Source: Leclercia adecarboxylata
GTDB taxonomy: Bacteria > Pseudomonadota > Gammaproteobacteria > Enterobacterales > Enterobacteriaceae
Reading direction: 5' to 3'
NCBI GenBank assembly: GCA_901472455.1
Contig: LR590464.1
Location: forward strand, 2,666,001-2,730,000
Length of the DNA stretch: 64,000 nucleotides
Shown: positions 33,999 to 43,300 of the stretch, piece by piece
Position numbering within the stretch: the first letter of the stretch is position 1
Layout of the letters: each line of letters begins with the position of its first letter
The notes under the pieces: model-generated
The model's input: the letters and a program-made list of their open reading frames with translations, nothing else
Databases searched by the model: none
What the model was told of the DNA's origin: nothing
Position numbers and translations under genes: made by a program

Positions 33999-34390
33999 AT
34001 TCACCTTTACCTAATTTGTTTCTTCCAGGAATACGTCGCGTGAGTTCACCTTCCACTGGCGACGAGTCATCTATATAACGACGCCATCAGTGGTTATCAA
34101 CCCCCTTTCGGCCAGCCGCTAAAAACGACCTCAGCCAGGTAGTTGAGTTTACGGGCTTTTCTCGCTCCGGTGTGACTGCACGACGAGATTTAGGTCGAAT
34201 GTCAAGCAAATCTATTGCCAGAATGACGAAAGCGCACACTCTACCTGATAAAATCCGTTACGCAACTTTATAGCATGCAAAAGCAAATCACGCCAGCGCT
34301 GTCCGTCTTGCCCTGCATGCCGAAAAATGGGGAAAATTTGCTCCTGAGACCGCGGCGGCGTAGACTAATACCACTGTTTAAGGAGGGATA
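33999..34390. other. topA-yciN divergent intergenic region
   Basis: 390 bases with no credible ORF. In E. coli the same gap carries the multiple supercoiling- and stress-responsive topA promoters. I cannot assign them here with confidence. Confidence 0.5.
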
Positions 34391-34642
34391 ATGCAGCAAA
34401 CAACCCAACCCATCGACCGCGTAACCTTGCTTGCCGAAGCCAATAAACTTATTCGCGAACATGAAGACACCCTGGCAGGGATCGAAGCCACTGGGGTGGA
34501 ACAACGCAACGGCGTGCTGGTATTCAGCGGCGAGTACTTTCTCGATGAGCAGGGGTTACCCACCCCACGCAGCACGGCGGTATTTAACATGTTTAAATAC
34601 CTGGCCCACGCGCTCTCGGAAAAGTATCACCTGGTCGACTGA
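34391..34642 (+). CDS. yciN: YciN (DUF2498)
   Basis: 83 aa small cytosolic protein of unknown function: [20 protein letters not shown], a [20 protein letters not shown] core, and an end [16 protein letters not shown]. Strong Shine-Dalgarno AAGGAGGG. Same length and neighbours as in E. coli. Intact. Confidence 0.92.
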   Translation: MQQTTQPIDRVTLLAEANKLIREHEDTLAGIEATGVEQRNGVLVFSGEYFLDEQGLPTPRSTAVFNMFKYLAHALSEKYHLVD

Positions 34643-34647
34643 TGCAA

Positions 34648-34676
34648 AACGCGAGGCATTGGCCTCGCGTTTTTAT
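34648..34676. terminator. Bidirectional terminator yciN / sohB
   Basis: Stem ACGCGAGGC / GCCTCGCGT with loop ATTG and TTTTTAT on the plus side, A-rich on the other, between convergent genes. Confidence 0.85.
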
Positions 34677-35721
34677 TTACAGCAGGGGTTTTTGTCCACG
34701 CTGCAGCCAGCGTAGCAGAAGACGGTCCGCACTCTCTGCGGCGCTGTTGGTAAAGCGATCCATTAGCTTTTTGCGTCGCGTATAGCGCACGCCGACCAGT
34801 TCACGGCCCTCCATCAGTCCCAGCAGGAGATCGTCACTGGTTCCCACCTGATCCACCAGCCCTTTCTCCAGCGCCTGGGTGCCGTACCAGTGTTCGCCAG
34901 TGGCGACCTGGTCGATATCCAGGGTTGGACGCATCTGCTGCACAAAGCTTTTGAACAGCTGATGGTGTCATTAAGATCTTCGCGGAACTTCTGACGCCCC
35001 TCTTCAGTATTTTCGCCGAGCAGGGTCAGGGTGCGCTTGTACTGACCTGCGGTGTGTAACTCGACGTCAATATCTTTGTTTTCAGGAAACGATTGAAGTT
35101 AGGGATCTGCGCTACTACGCCAATCGAACCAATAATAGAGAAAGGTGCGGCGACAATTTTGTCGGCCACGCAGGCCATCATGTAGCCACCGCTGGCGGCG
35201 ACCTTATCTACCGCTACCGTCAGTGGGATCTGCTTGTCGCGCAGGCGTTGCAGCTGCGACGAGGCCAGACCGTAGCCATGCACCACCCCACCCGGACTTT
35301 CAAGACGCAGCACAACCTGGTCTTCGGCTCTGGCCACCGCCAGCACGGCGGTGATCTCTTCGCGCAGAGATGAAACCTCATGCGCATCCATGCTGCCTTT
35401 AAAATCGAGCACATAGACCCGCGGTTTTGCCGCTTCCGGGCGCTGCTCAAGTTTTGCTTTCTGCTTTGCGGCTTTCGCGTCAAGCTTGTGCTTTTTCTTC
35501 TGCGCTTTGTGCCACAGCTTTTGCTGATGCGCGTCGAGCAACGCCACCGACATCTCTTCCTGCATCTCCGTGTACTGCTCGCTCAGCCGGGTAATCCGCA
35601 ATTCGCCGCGCTGACGTTTGCGCTGCGTCAGGTTGACAATCAGAACTGCGATTACCGCAATGGCCATCACCACTGTTGCAATTTTGGCCAAAAATAAACC
35701 GTATTCAGAAAGTAATTCCAC
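34677..35721 (-). CDS. sohB: Inner-membrane peptidase SohB (two indels)
   Basis: S49/SppA-family serine protease, about 349 aa. The start GTG at 35721 (MELLSEYGLFLAKIATVVMA) follows AAGGTGG and matches the E. coli start; the ATG 35766 extension is unlikely. N-terminal membrane helix, then a Lys-rich linker, then the protease domain: LRLESPGGVVHGYGLASSQL, and the catalytic Ser in DKVAASGGYMMACVADKIVA. Lost bases at about 35083 (A) and 34968 (C) interrupt DIDVELHTAGQYKRTLTLLG and THQLFKSFVQQMRPT. Confidence 0.93.
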
Positions 35722-35969
35722 GCGTCCACCTTGGTTTAACCACTTGTTTTCACACCCAGTGTACAACAGCCTTCACCAGGCGTCTCTCATCTGACGATAT
35801 CCTTGCGAGGCGTCTTCAGGAATGGGAATTTCACGGAAAACATTTGCAAATTGTTAATTTTACAGTGAACTCTCCGGATGACTGATTGAAATCCTTGTCG
35901 CTTTCGGGCATAAAGCCGAAAAGAGACCGCACAGCATGGGCCGCGACAGCGCGAGCCAGAGGAGTGACC

Positions 35970-36731
35970 TTGCACTATCAACCCAAGAAAGATCTACTGC
36001 AAAACCGTATTATCCTGGTCACGGGTGCCAGCGACGGTATTGGCCGTGAGGCGGCGCTGACCTACGCACGCCATGGCGCGCGCGTTATCCTGTTGGGGCG
36101 TAATGAAGAAAAACTGCGTGACGTCGCCAGAACCATCGCCAGCGAGGGCGGCGCGCCGACACATGAATATACACTTGACCTGTTAACCTGTACGCCAGAG
36201 ACGTGTCAACAGCTTGCCGGGCGCATTGCCGAGGATTACCCGCGTCTGGACGGGGTGTTGCACAATGCCGGTTTCCTGGGCGAGGTGCGCCCGATGGAGG
36301 AGCAAACCCCGGAGATCTGGCAGCAGGTGATGCAAGTGAACGTCAATGGCACTTTTTTCCTCACCCAGGCGCTGCTTCCTTTATTACTGCAATCTGATTC
36401 TGGCTCGCTGGTGTTTACCTCGTCCAGCGTCGGACGCCAGGGACGGGCCAACTGGGGCGCTTATGCCGCCTCGAAATTTGCCACCGAAGGGATGATGCAG
36501 GTGCTGGCTGAGGAGTATCAGAGCCGTCACCTGCGCGTCAACTGTATCAACCCCGGCGGCACCCGCACCGGCATGCGCGCCAGCGCGTTCCCGAGCGAAG
36601 ATCCGCTTAAACTGAAAACGCCCGCCGACATCATGCCGCTCTATCTGTGGCTGATGGGAGATGACAGCCGCCGTAAAACCGGCATGACCTTCGATGCCCA
36701 ACCCGGCCGTAAACCAGGAATTTCGCAATGA
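35970..36731 (+). CDS. yciK: Short-chain oxidoreductase YciK
   Basis: 253 aa SDR-family NAD(P)-dependent oxidoreductase of unknown substrate, intact. The start TTG at 35970 (MHYQPKKDLLQNRIILVTGA) follows GAGGAGTGACC and matches the E. coli N-terminus; the ORF extension upstream (from 35886) is not supported. Cofactor motif TGASDGIGREA, NNAG-equivalent LHNAGFLGEV, catalytic Ser (FTSSSVGRQGRA) and Tyr-x-x-x-Lys (WGAYAASKFATEG). Overlaps btuR by 4 bases (ATGA). Confidence 0.93.
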   Translation: MHYQPKKDLLQNRIILVTGASDGIGREAALTYARHGARVILLGRNEEKLRDVARTIASEGGAPTHEYTLDLLTCTPETCQQLAGRIAEDYPRLDGVLHNAGFLGEVRPMEEQTPEIWQQVMQVNVNGTFFLTQALLPLLLQSDSGSLVFTSSSVGRQGRANWGAYAASKFATEGMMQVLAEEYQSRHLRVNCINPGGTRTGMRASAFPSEDPLKLKTPADIMPLYLWLMGDDSRRKTGMTFDAQPGRKPGISQ

Positions 36732-37318
36732 GTGATGAACGTCATCAGCAGCGCCAGCAGCGCCTGAAAGAGCAGGTCGATGCCCGTGTTGCCGCCGCGC
36801 AGGATGAGCGCGGAATTATTATCGTCTTCACCGGCAACGGCAAAGGCAAAACCACTGCCGCCTTCGGTACGGCGACCCGCGCCGTCGGTCACGGGCAAAA
36901 GGTAGGCGTAATCCAGTTCATCAAGGGAGAATGGCCAAACGGCGAGCGTAATCTGCTTGAGCCTCACGGGGTTGAATTTCAGGTGATGGCAACCGGCTTT
37001 ACCTGGGATACCCAAAACCGCGATACCGACACCGCTGCCTGTCTGGCTGTCTGGGAGCAGGCGAAGCGTATGCTGGCCGATCCCACGCTGAACATGGTGC
37101 TACTGGATGAAATCACTTATATGGTGGCTTACGACTATCTGCCTTTGCAGGAGGTGCTGGACGCGCTGAACAACCGTCCGGCGCACCAGACGGTGATTAT
37201 CACCGGGCGCGGCTGTCATCGGGATATTCTGGAGATGGCGGACACGGTCAGCGAACTACGCCCGGTCAAACATGCCTTCGATGCTGGCGTGAAAGCGCAA
37301 ATCGGTATCGACTATTAA
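36728..37318 (+). CDS. btuR: Cob(I)alamin adenosyltransferase BtuR
   Basis: 196 aa CobA-type ATP:corrinoid adenosyltransferase that converts cobalamin and cobinamide to adenosyl forms. P-loop VFTGNGKGKTTAAFG near residue 36; family motifs GVIQFIKGEWPNGERNLLE, LLDEITYMVAYDYL and ITGRGCHRDILEMAD. Coupled to yciK by a 4-base overlap. Intact. Confidence 0.96.
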   Translation: MSDERHQQRQQRLKEQVDARVAAAQDERGIIIVFTGNGKGKTTAAFGTATRAVGHGQKVGVIQFIKGEWPNGERNLLEPHGVEFQVMATGFTWDTQNRDTDTAACLAVWEQAKRMLADPTLNMVLLDEITYMVAYDYLPLQEVLDALNNRPAHQTVIITGRGCHRDILEMADTVSELRPVKHAFDAGVKAQIGIDY

Positions 37319-37320
37319 GA

Positions 37321-37350
37321 AAAAACCCGGCAATGCCGGGTTTTGTTTTT
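37321..37350. terminator. Bidirectional terminator btuR / rluB
   Basis: Stem AACCCGGC / GCCGGGTT with loop AAT, flanked by A and T runs, between convergent genes. Confidence 0.88.
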
Positions 37351-38226
37351 TTAGCCGTTGTTGTTACGGCTGCCAGAGCGGCGATTGCTGCTGACCTGGC
37401 TGTGACGTTTGACTGCCCGGCGGATCTGATTCGCTTTCATGCGACGACGATCTTTTTCCACCGCCACTTTAGAGGTGGTTTCCGGGGTCAGCTGCACCAG
37501 TTCACGCAGGTAGTTGGTCTGGGTTAAATCCAGCTCGGTATAGCCGCCACGCGGCAGCCCTTTCGGCAGCAGAATGTCACCGTAACGCACGCGGATCAGG
37601 CGGCTCACCTGCACACCCACGGCTTCCCACAAACGACGTACTTCGCGGTTACGACCTTCGGTCAGGGTGACGTTGTACCACTGGTTAATACCTTCCCCAC
37701 CGGTAAATTTGATGGTCTTGAAGGCGGCCGGGCCATCTTCAAGCTGTACGCCCCGGGACAGGTCGCGGATTTTGCTGTCGTCAACTTCACCAAACACGCG
37801 AACCGCGTACTCACGCTCCACTTCACGGCTTGGGTGCATCAGACGGTTTGCCAGCTCACCGTCGGTGGTGAACAGCAGCAGCCCGCAGGTGTTCACGTCC
37901 AGGCGACCTACAGCGATCCAGCGCGCACCGCGCAGTTTTGGCAGGCGGTCAAACACGGTAGGACGGCCTTCAGGATCGTTGCGGGTGCAAAGCTCGCCTT
38001 CCGGCTTGTAGTACGCCAGCACGCGGCAGATTTGCTCGGCAGACTCTTTTACCGAGATAAGATGGCCATCGATACGAATTTTCAGGCCTGGTACGATTTC
38101 CACACGATCGCCCAGGGTGGCGATTTTACCGTCCACACTGACACGACCTGCTTCGATAATGGTTTCGATTTCACGGCGTGAACCGTGGCCGGCGCGGGCC
38201 AGCACTTTCTGTAATTTCTCGCTCAT
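37351..38226 (-). CDS. rluB: 23S rRNA pseudouridine 2605 synthase RluB
   Basis: 291 aa, intact. The start [20 protein letters not shown] at 38226 is the family start. N-terminal S4 RNA-binding domain (residues 1-65), then the RsuA-type catalytic domain with [20 protein letters not shown] (catalytic Asp) and [15 protein letters not shown]. Basic tail rich in Arg and Asn ([17 protein letters not shown]). Confidence 0.96.
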   Translation of the reverse strand: MSEKLQKVLARAGHGSRREIETIIEAGRVSVDGKIATLGDRVEIVPGLKIRIDGHLISVKESAEQICRVLAYYKPEGELCTRNDPEGRPTVFDRLPKLRGARWIAVGRLDVNTCGLLLFTTDGELANRLMHPSREVEREYAVRVFGEVDDSKIRDLSRGVQLEDGPAAFKTIKFTGGEGINQWYNVTLTEGRNREVRRLWEAVGVQVSRLIRVRYGDILLPKGLPRGGYTELDLTQTNYLRELVQLTPETTSKVAVEKDRRRMKANQIRRAVKRHSQVSSNRRSGSRNNNG

Positions 38227-38501
38227 TGAGCTTCCTTCAGGTGTCGCCTTCACAGGCGTCTGGTATACTTTCAAAAACAATGAGTTAAGTTTAAAAAACA
38301 TTAACTCACTGATCTGCAACTATTTCATAGCACACAAAATGGCGGACAAGGTGTCGCACCCAGTGATTCATGGCCGCACATATTACATGAATTTTAGACT
38401 AAATGATTCAACAAGTTTTGCGCGGCGGCGTTCTGGCACTGTTAACCTGAAGTAAACCCAACGGATTGGCCCTCTCGTACAGATGGGCTGTCGGATTATG
38501 G
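38227..38501. other. rluB-hcp intergenic region (left flank of island)
   Basis: 275 bases without a credible gene. It should hold the rluB promoter and the end of the hcp transcript. I see no direct repeat, integrase or tRNA fragment marking an insertion point. Confidence 0.45.
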
Positions 38502-38993
38502 TTATGCCGTAGGGCGCTCATTCCAGGCATCTGTGTGCTGAATGTTGCCATCCACTATGCGCCAGGTGATTTTTTCATACTGAATGCTGACGCTTTCTAC
38601 ATGGTTCATTTTGTCGTTGCCCGTGAGTTTAACGTTCGGCACAGCGCAATTTACCCCGGTGATCTTCACGTTTTCCATAAACACCGTGTGATAGCAGACT
38701 TCCTGCCCGGCGTCGTTGATATGGTAAAACTTGATTTCCGCGCTTTTTAACGTCTGGCCTGTAGCGGCTGCTTTATACAGATAGGGCGTTGAGCTATCCA
38801 CTTCCTTTTCAATCATCATGGATGAGTGCTGGCGGGTTCCGGTGATTTTCCCATTGGCACTGTCTACTGGCAGGTTAATGCCGTGGCTTAACCCGATTAT
38901 CTCTATGCTGCCTTCACGATCTTTGACATCTACGGAGCCTTTAATATCTGCACCGCCATCGTCTTTCAGCCACATATACGGAGGGATAGGCAT
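38502..38993 (-). CDS. hcp: Type VI secretion tube protein Hcp
   Basis: 163 aa Hcp1-family protein that forms hexameric rings of the T6SS inner tube and can chaperone effectors through its lumen. It is full length: MPIPPYMWLKDDGGADIKGS, VDVKDREGSIEIIG, the stretch EKEVDSSTPYLYKAAATGQT, LKSAEIKFYHINDAG, and VSIQYEKITWRIVDGNIQHT followed by DAWNERPTA. Closely resembles enterobacterial Hcp. No other T6SS structural gene is in the window, so it is an orphan or auxiliary hcp. Last gene of a three-gene minus-strand set behind the effector, one base after its neighbour's stop. Confidence 0.95.
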   Translation of the reverse strand: MPIPPYMWLKDDGGADIKGSVDVKDREGSIEIIGLSHGINLPVDSANGKITGTRQHSSMMIEKEVDSSTPYLYKAAATGQTLKSAEIKFYHINDAGQEVCYHTVFMENVKITGVNCAVPNVKLTGNDKMNHVESVSIQYEKITWRIVDGNIQHTDAWNERPTA

Positions 38994-38994
38994 T

Positions 38995-39267
38995 TTATTT
39001 TTTCCTTAATTTTTTGATTAACTTCATTGTTAAAATGTATAAAGGGATAGCTATTGATAGCATTATTGAAAAATCTATATCGGTAAAAGCTTCATACATG
39101 GAATCGGCGCTTTCATCTCCATAGACAATAAGCGCCCATTTTGTTGCAAAATCTTCACCAATATATAACTCTGCTTCTGGAAAAGTTTTTCCTAAAAACA
39201 TCAGCAACATAATGAAATAAATCAACTTACTTATTTTACGTGCAAGAATTTTTAGTATAGCCACCAT
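38995..39267 (-). CDS. Small membrane protein, likely immunity protein for the adjacent effector
   Basis: 90 aa, AT-rich codons, no family I can name with confidence. It has two hydrophobic segments, LIYFIMLLMFLGKTF (about 15-29) and FSIMLSIAIPLYILTMKLI (about 66-84). The loop between them is acidic (EAELYIGEDFATKWALIVYG), and the tail is basic (KKLRKK). Its ATG lies inside the end of the effector gene (32-base overlap) with an AGG ribosome site, and hcp follows at once. Membrane placement and coupling to a periplasm-acting effector fit an immunity protein such as Tldi1 (inference from context). Confidence 0.6.
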   Translation of the reverse strand: MVAILKILARKISKLIYFIMLLMFLGKTFPEAELYIGEDFATKWALIVYGDESADSMYEAFTDIDFSIMLSIAIPLYILTMKLIKKLRKK

Positions 39268-39771
39268 CGACTACCTCCACCCACCCTCGCGCCATCAACG
39301 ACCGCATACAGGGAACCTGCATAAGTGAGGTATTCATAAGCGCATTGCGGATCATCGCAAAATCAGAATTATTGGCGATGGTTATGCAACCTTTTGATAC
39401 CGTACCAGGATGCAACCGGAAGTTACCGCGTTGAACCCCTTGTATCCAGGTGTCATCATCGATTCCCCAATCATCGCGCCATAAGGCAAACCAGTCCGAT
39501 TTACCAAAAGCGCGTCGACCAAAGAATCTATTAGCCTCATCGTGTGTTTCCGTTAATTTCTGAGAAAAGTAGTTACCTTCTTTGCGATCTACGATCCAAT
39601 ATTTTCCGGGAGGGATCGGCCCTGATTTTGCAATAGCAGCACAATTAATATTGTTCCGGTAGGTACCCAACCCTGAATGCGCCATAAACACACCCACGCC
39701 ATACAGATTAAAAGGTACATAATCTGCCCGTTCAGAATCAACTTTCCCTGTAACGCCATCGACATTTCCAT
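39236..39771 (-). CDS. Tlde1-like T6SS effector, DUF2778 L,D-transpeptidase fold (one indel)
   Basis: About 178 aa corrected. It starts MEMSMALQGKLILNG (alternative starts at 39765 and 39759). A missing G at about 39726 breaks the frame before ADYVPFNLYGVGVFMAHSG. The DUF2778 core is clear: SGPIPPGKYWIVDRKEGNYF, NFRLHPGTVSKGCITIAN, with His and Cys spaced as in the L,D-transpeptidase-like catalytic site. In Salmonella the DUF2778 effector Tlde1 attacks peptidoglycan tetrapeptides in the target periplasm. No signal peptide, as expected for a T6SS cargo. Neighbours are a membrane protein and hcp. Confidence 0.82.
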
Positions 39772-39905
39772 ATCTAAAAATGGTATTCGCTTATCATATA
39801 TCTACATATTCAGGCATGGGTAAGGCTATTCCGTGCACAGAAAGATTTTCAGATAATAATAAGATAATAAGTAAAGGAAGACGTAAATAAGCAGAGAGAT
39901 AAGTA

Positions 39906-39951
39906 ATGGGCCATTATAGCGAGGAAAAAACGCTAATGAGATGGCCCATTA
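39906..39951. repeat. Inverted repeat between tlde1-like gene and yciO
   Basis: AATGGGCCAT (39906-39915) and its exact complement ATGGCCCATT (39942-39951), with an inner TAGCG/CGCTA pair closing over AGGAAAAAA. On the minus strand the inner loop is TTTTTTCCT. It lies just past the yciO stop and may terminate yciO before the island, or mark its right edge. Confidence 0.6.
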
Positions 39952-39960
39952 AAATAGAAA

Positions 39961-40582
39961 TTACAGGAAAGGTTTTACGTCACCTACCCCTTCACGCAAC
40001 ACGACCGGGCATCTTCCGTTAAATCGACGACCGTGGTCGGCTGTTGGCCGAGGTAGCCGCCGTGAATCACTAAATCCACCTGTTTTTCCAGACGGTCTTT
40101 GATCTCATCGGGGTCAGACTCGGTAAAGTCGCTACCCGGTAGCATCAGGGATGTGGAGAGCATCGGCTCACCCAGCGTTTCGAGCAGCGCCTGAGCAATC
40201 GGATTAGAGGGCACTCGCATCCCGATGGTTTTTGCGTTTTTCCTGCAGCAGGCGGCGCGGCACCTCTTTGGTTCCCTTCAGGATAAAGGTGTAGTTACCC
40301 GGGGTGTTATTTTTGATCAACCGAAACGCCACGTTATCAACGTAAGAGTAGGTAGACAGCTCAGAGAGATCGCGACACATTAGGGTGAAGTTATGGCCCG
40401 TTCGGGAGGTGGCGGATCCGGCAAATACGCTCCATCGCGCTTTTATCTTCAATCTTACAGCCCAGCGCGTAGCCCGAATCGGTTGGATAGACGATAACCC
40501 CGCCCTTACGCACGATCTCCACGGCCTGATTAATCAAACGCGGCTGCGGATTGTCAGGATGGATATAAAAAAATTGACTCAT
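39961..40582 (-). CDS. yciO: YrdC/Sua5-family protein YciO (three indels)
   Basis: About 206 aa RNA- and nucleotide-binding fold related to the t6A enzyme TsaC, of uncertain own function. It starts [20 protein letters not shown] and has [40 protein letters not shown] and [16 protein letters not shown]. Frame changes near 40405, 40235 and 40000; the corrected end is GVGDVKPFL with TAA at 39963-39961. Its ATG overlaps the rnm stop (ATGA). Confidence 0.92.
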
Positions 40583-41458
40583 ACTTCCCTCTCTTCAATT
40601 GGCGTTGGCTGTTCCCAGAGCTGCCACACGGGCTCGACGCCGGCGGGTAACCACAGCTTGCGTCCCAGCTCGATCCAGGGACAAGGCTGATGGAAATCAG
40701 AGCCCTGGGAGCCAAGGAGGCCGTACTGGCGGGCATACTCAGCCAGTTGACTGCGCTCGTTGGGCGCCTGCTGACACTGCGCGACTTCCATCGCGTCTCC
40801 GCCGTGTTCGGCAAAGTATGCCAGCAGACGTTTCAGCCATTTGGCGGAGAGGTTATACCGACCGGGATGGGCCAGCACCGCCTTGCCGCCAGAATGATGA
40901 ATGACATCAATAGCTTGTTCTATTGTACACCACTGGGGAGGAACGTATCCGGTTTTCCCCGTGCGAGGTATTTTTTAAACACATCCGCAATGTTATTCGC
41001 CTTTCCGGCCTCAACCAGAAAACGGGCAAAGTGCGCCCGGGTTACCGCGCCGCCTTTTGCCAGGCGGAGTGCCCTTCCCAGGCACCGGGAATATGGGCTT
41101 TGTCCAGCCGTTCGGCGATCAGTTCGGCCCGCAGCACGCGACGCGCCTTCTGCTCGTCCAGCAACGTACGCATGGCAGGGTTCTCAATATCGATGTTCAA
41201 TCCGACGATATGGATCTCATGATTTTCCCAGACGGTGGAAATTTCCACGCCCGTTATAAGCGTAAGCGGCAATTCAGTGCGGGCAATTTCTGCCCGCGCG
41301 GCTGCAATGGCCTCGGTGGTATCGTGATCGGTGATCGCCAGCGTGCCCACACGCATCTCGTGGGCGCGATGGACAAGTTCTTCGGGTGTAAGCAGGCCGT
41401 CAGAGGCCTGAGTATGGCTATGTAAATCGTAAATCACTGCGTAATTCGTGTCGCTCAA
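40579..41458 (-). CDS. rnm: 5'-3' exoribonuclease Rnm / YciV, PHP family (indels)
   Basis: RNase AM, a PHP-domain enzyme that trims the 5' ends of 5S and other rRNAs in E. coli. The start TTG at 41458 ([20 protein letters not shown]) follows GGGAG. Metal-binding motifs: [57 protein letters not shown] and GSDFHQP. The frame breaks near 41060 (after GAWEG) and again near 40900, where VIHHSGGKA joins; about 293 aa corrected. Divergent from trp. Confidence 0.92.
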
Positions 41459-41534
41459 AGCGGCTCCCGTCACTCTTCTTCAATATCTGCGCCGCCATAA
41501 TAACGGTATGTGGTGAAATTCTGAAATCGGGGGG

Positions 41535-41569
41535 TTGACATTACACCATCGAACTAGTTAACTAGTACG
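41535..41569 (+). promoter_or_regulatory. trp promoter and TrpR operator
   Basis: -35 TTGACA (41535-41540), a 17-base spacer, -10 TTAACT (41558-41563). The symmetric operator CGAACTAGTTAACTAGTACG (41550-41569) covers the -10, as in E. coli trpO, so the TrpR-tryptophan repressor blocks polymerase binding. Confidence 0.95.
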
Positions 41570-41596
41570 AAAGTTCACTCAACGAGGTATCTGAAA

Positions 41597-41641
41597 ATGA
41601 CCGCACATTTCACTCTGCATGGCTGGTGGCGCACTTCCTGA
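41597..41641 (+). CDS. trpL: trp leader peptide TrpL
   Basis: 14 codons: MTAHFTLHGWWRTS. Tandem Trp codons (residues 10-11) followed by Arg-Thr-Ser-stop as in E. coli, where ribosome stalling at Trp couples tryptophan supply to attenuation. The N-terminal half differs from E. coli MKAIFVLKG. Confidence 0.95.
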   Translation: MTAHFTLHGWWRTS

Positions 41642-41645
41642 AATT

Positions 41646-41711
41646 CGGCAGTGTCGTACGTCTGCAATGTGCAAACAGATACCTGGCCCGCCACTGAGCG
41701 GGCTTTTTTTT
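41646..41711 (+). terminator. trp attenuator
   Basis: Leader RNA segments after trpL ending in the terminator hairpin GCCCGC cactga GCGGGC (41686-41703) and eight T. The competing segment around GCAATGTGCAAACAGATACC fits the antiterminator role. Standard trp attenuation architecture. Confidence 0.9.
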
Positions 41712-41734
41712 GAACAGAATAAAGAGAACAAAAA

Positions 41735-43300
41735 ATGCAAACAGCCAAACCGAACCTCGAACTGCTGACCCGTGAGGCGGCCTATCGCCACAACCCTACC
41801 GCTCCTGTTCCATCAGGTCTGCGGCGCGCGCCCTGCCACGCTGCTGCTGGAGTCTGCGGATATCGACAGTAAGGATGACCTGAAAAGCCTGCTGCTGGTG
41901 GATAGCGCCCTGCGCATCACCGCCCTGGGCGACACCGTTACCCTGAAAGCACTGTCCGAAAACGGCGCAGCGCTGCTCTGTTTGCTGGATGACGTGCTGC
42001 CTGCAGGCATTGAGAATGAGCATCGCCCGGATATGCGGATCCTGCATTTCCCGCCGGTCAGCCAGTTGCTGGACGAAGATGCCCGCCTCTGCTCGCTGTC
42101 GGTCTTTGACGCCTTCCGCCTGTTGCAGAACCTGGTGAATGTGCCGGAACATGAACGCGAAGCAATGTTTCTTCGGCGGGCTGTTTGCCTATGACCTGGT
42201 GGCCGGTTTCGAAGAGCTGCCTGAGCTTGAACAAGGTAACCGCTGCCCGGACTACTGCTTCTACCTGGCAGAAACCTTACTGGTGATCGACCACCAGAAA
42301 AAATACACCCGCATTCAGGCCAGCCTGTTTACGCCGTTACTGGCTGAGAAACAGCGTCTGGAGCAGCGCATTGCCCAGCTGCAGGAACAGATAAATGAAG
42401 CGCCACCGGAGCTGCCGGTGCAGCGCGTGGAACAGATGCGTTGCGATGTCAGCCAGACGGACGACGAGTACGGCGTGGTGGTTCGCCAGATGCAAAAAAG
42501 CCATTCGTGCGGCGAGATTTTCCAGGTGGTGCCATCCCGTCGTTTCTCCCTGCCCTGCCCGTCTCCGCTGGCGGCCCTACGACGTGCTGAAGAAAAGCAA
42601 CCCCAGCCCGTACATGTTCTTTATGCAGGATAACGATTTTACGCTGTTCGGCGCCCTCGCCGGAAAGCTCCCTGAAGTACGACGCCACCAGCCGCCAGAT
42701 TGAAATCTACCGATCGCTGGTACCCGCCCGCGCGGCCGCCGTGCAGACGGTTCTCTGGACCGCGATCTGGACAGCCGGATTGAGCTGGAGATGCGCACCG
42801 ACCAGAAAGAGATGTCCGAACACCTGATGCTGGTGGATCTGGCACGCAATGACCCTGGCGCGCATCTGTACGCCGGGCAGCCGTTACGTAGCTGATTTAA
42901 CTAAAGTTGACCGCTACTCCTTCGTGATGCACCTGGTCTCCCGCGTGGTGGGCGAGCTGCGTCAGGATCTGGATGTGCTGCACGCCCTACCGCGCCTGCA
43001 TGAACATGGGCACCCTGAGCGGCGCCGCCGAAAGTACGCGCCATGCAGCTTATCGCCCAGGCCGAAGGCCGCCGTCGCGGCAGCTACGGTGGTGCGGTGG
43101 GCTATTTCACCGCCCACGGCGATCTCGATACCTGCATTGTGATCCGCTCGGCCTACGTCGAAGAGGGCATTGCCACCGTCCAGGCGGGAGCAGGCATCGT
43201 GCTCGACTCTGTTCCGCAATCTGAAGCTGACGAAACCCGCAATAAGGCCCGCGCGGTACTACGCGCAATTGCGACTGCCATCACGCACAGGAGATTTTCT
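41735..43300 (+). CDS. trpE: Anthranilate synthase component I TrpE (several indels)
   Basis: Chorismate to anthranilate, feedback-inhibited by tryptophan. Starts [20 protein letters not shown]; contains the tryptophan-site motif [12 protein letters not shown], catalytic-domain blocks [81 protein letters not shown]. Frame changes near 41800, 42170, 42490, 42585, 42665, 42735, 42865, 42985 and 43030, and at the end before AQEIF; about 520 aa corrected. The stop overlaps the trpD start (TGATG), the classical trpE-trpD coupling. Confidence 0.95.
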
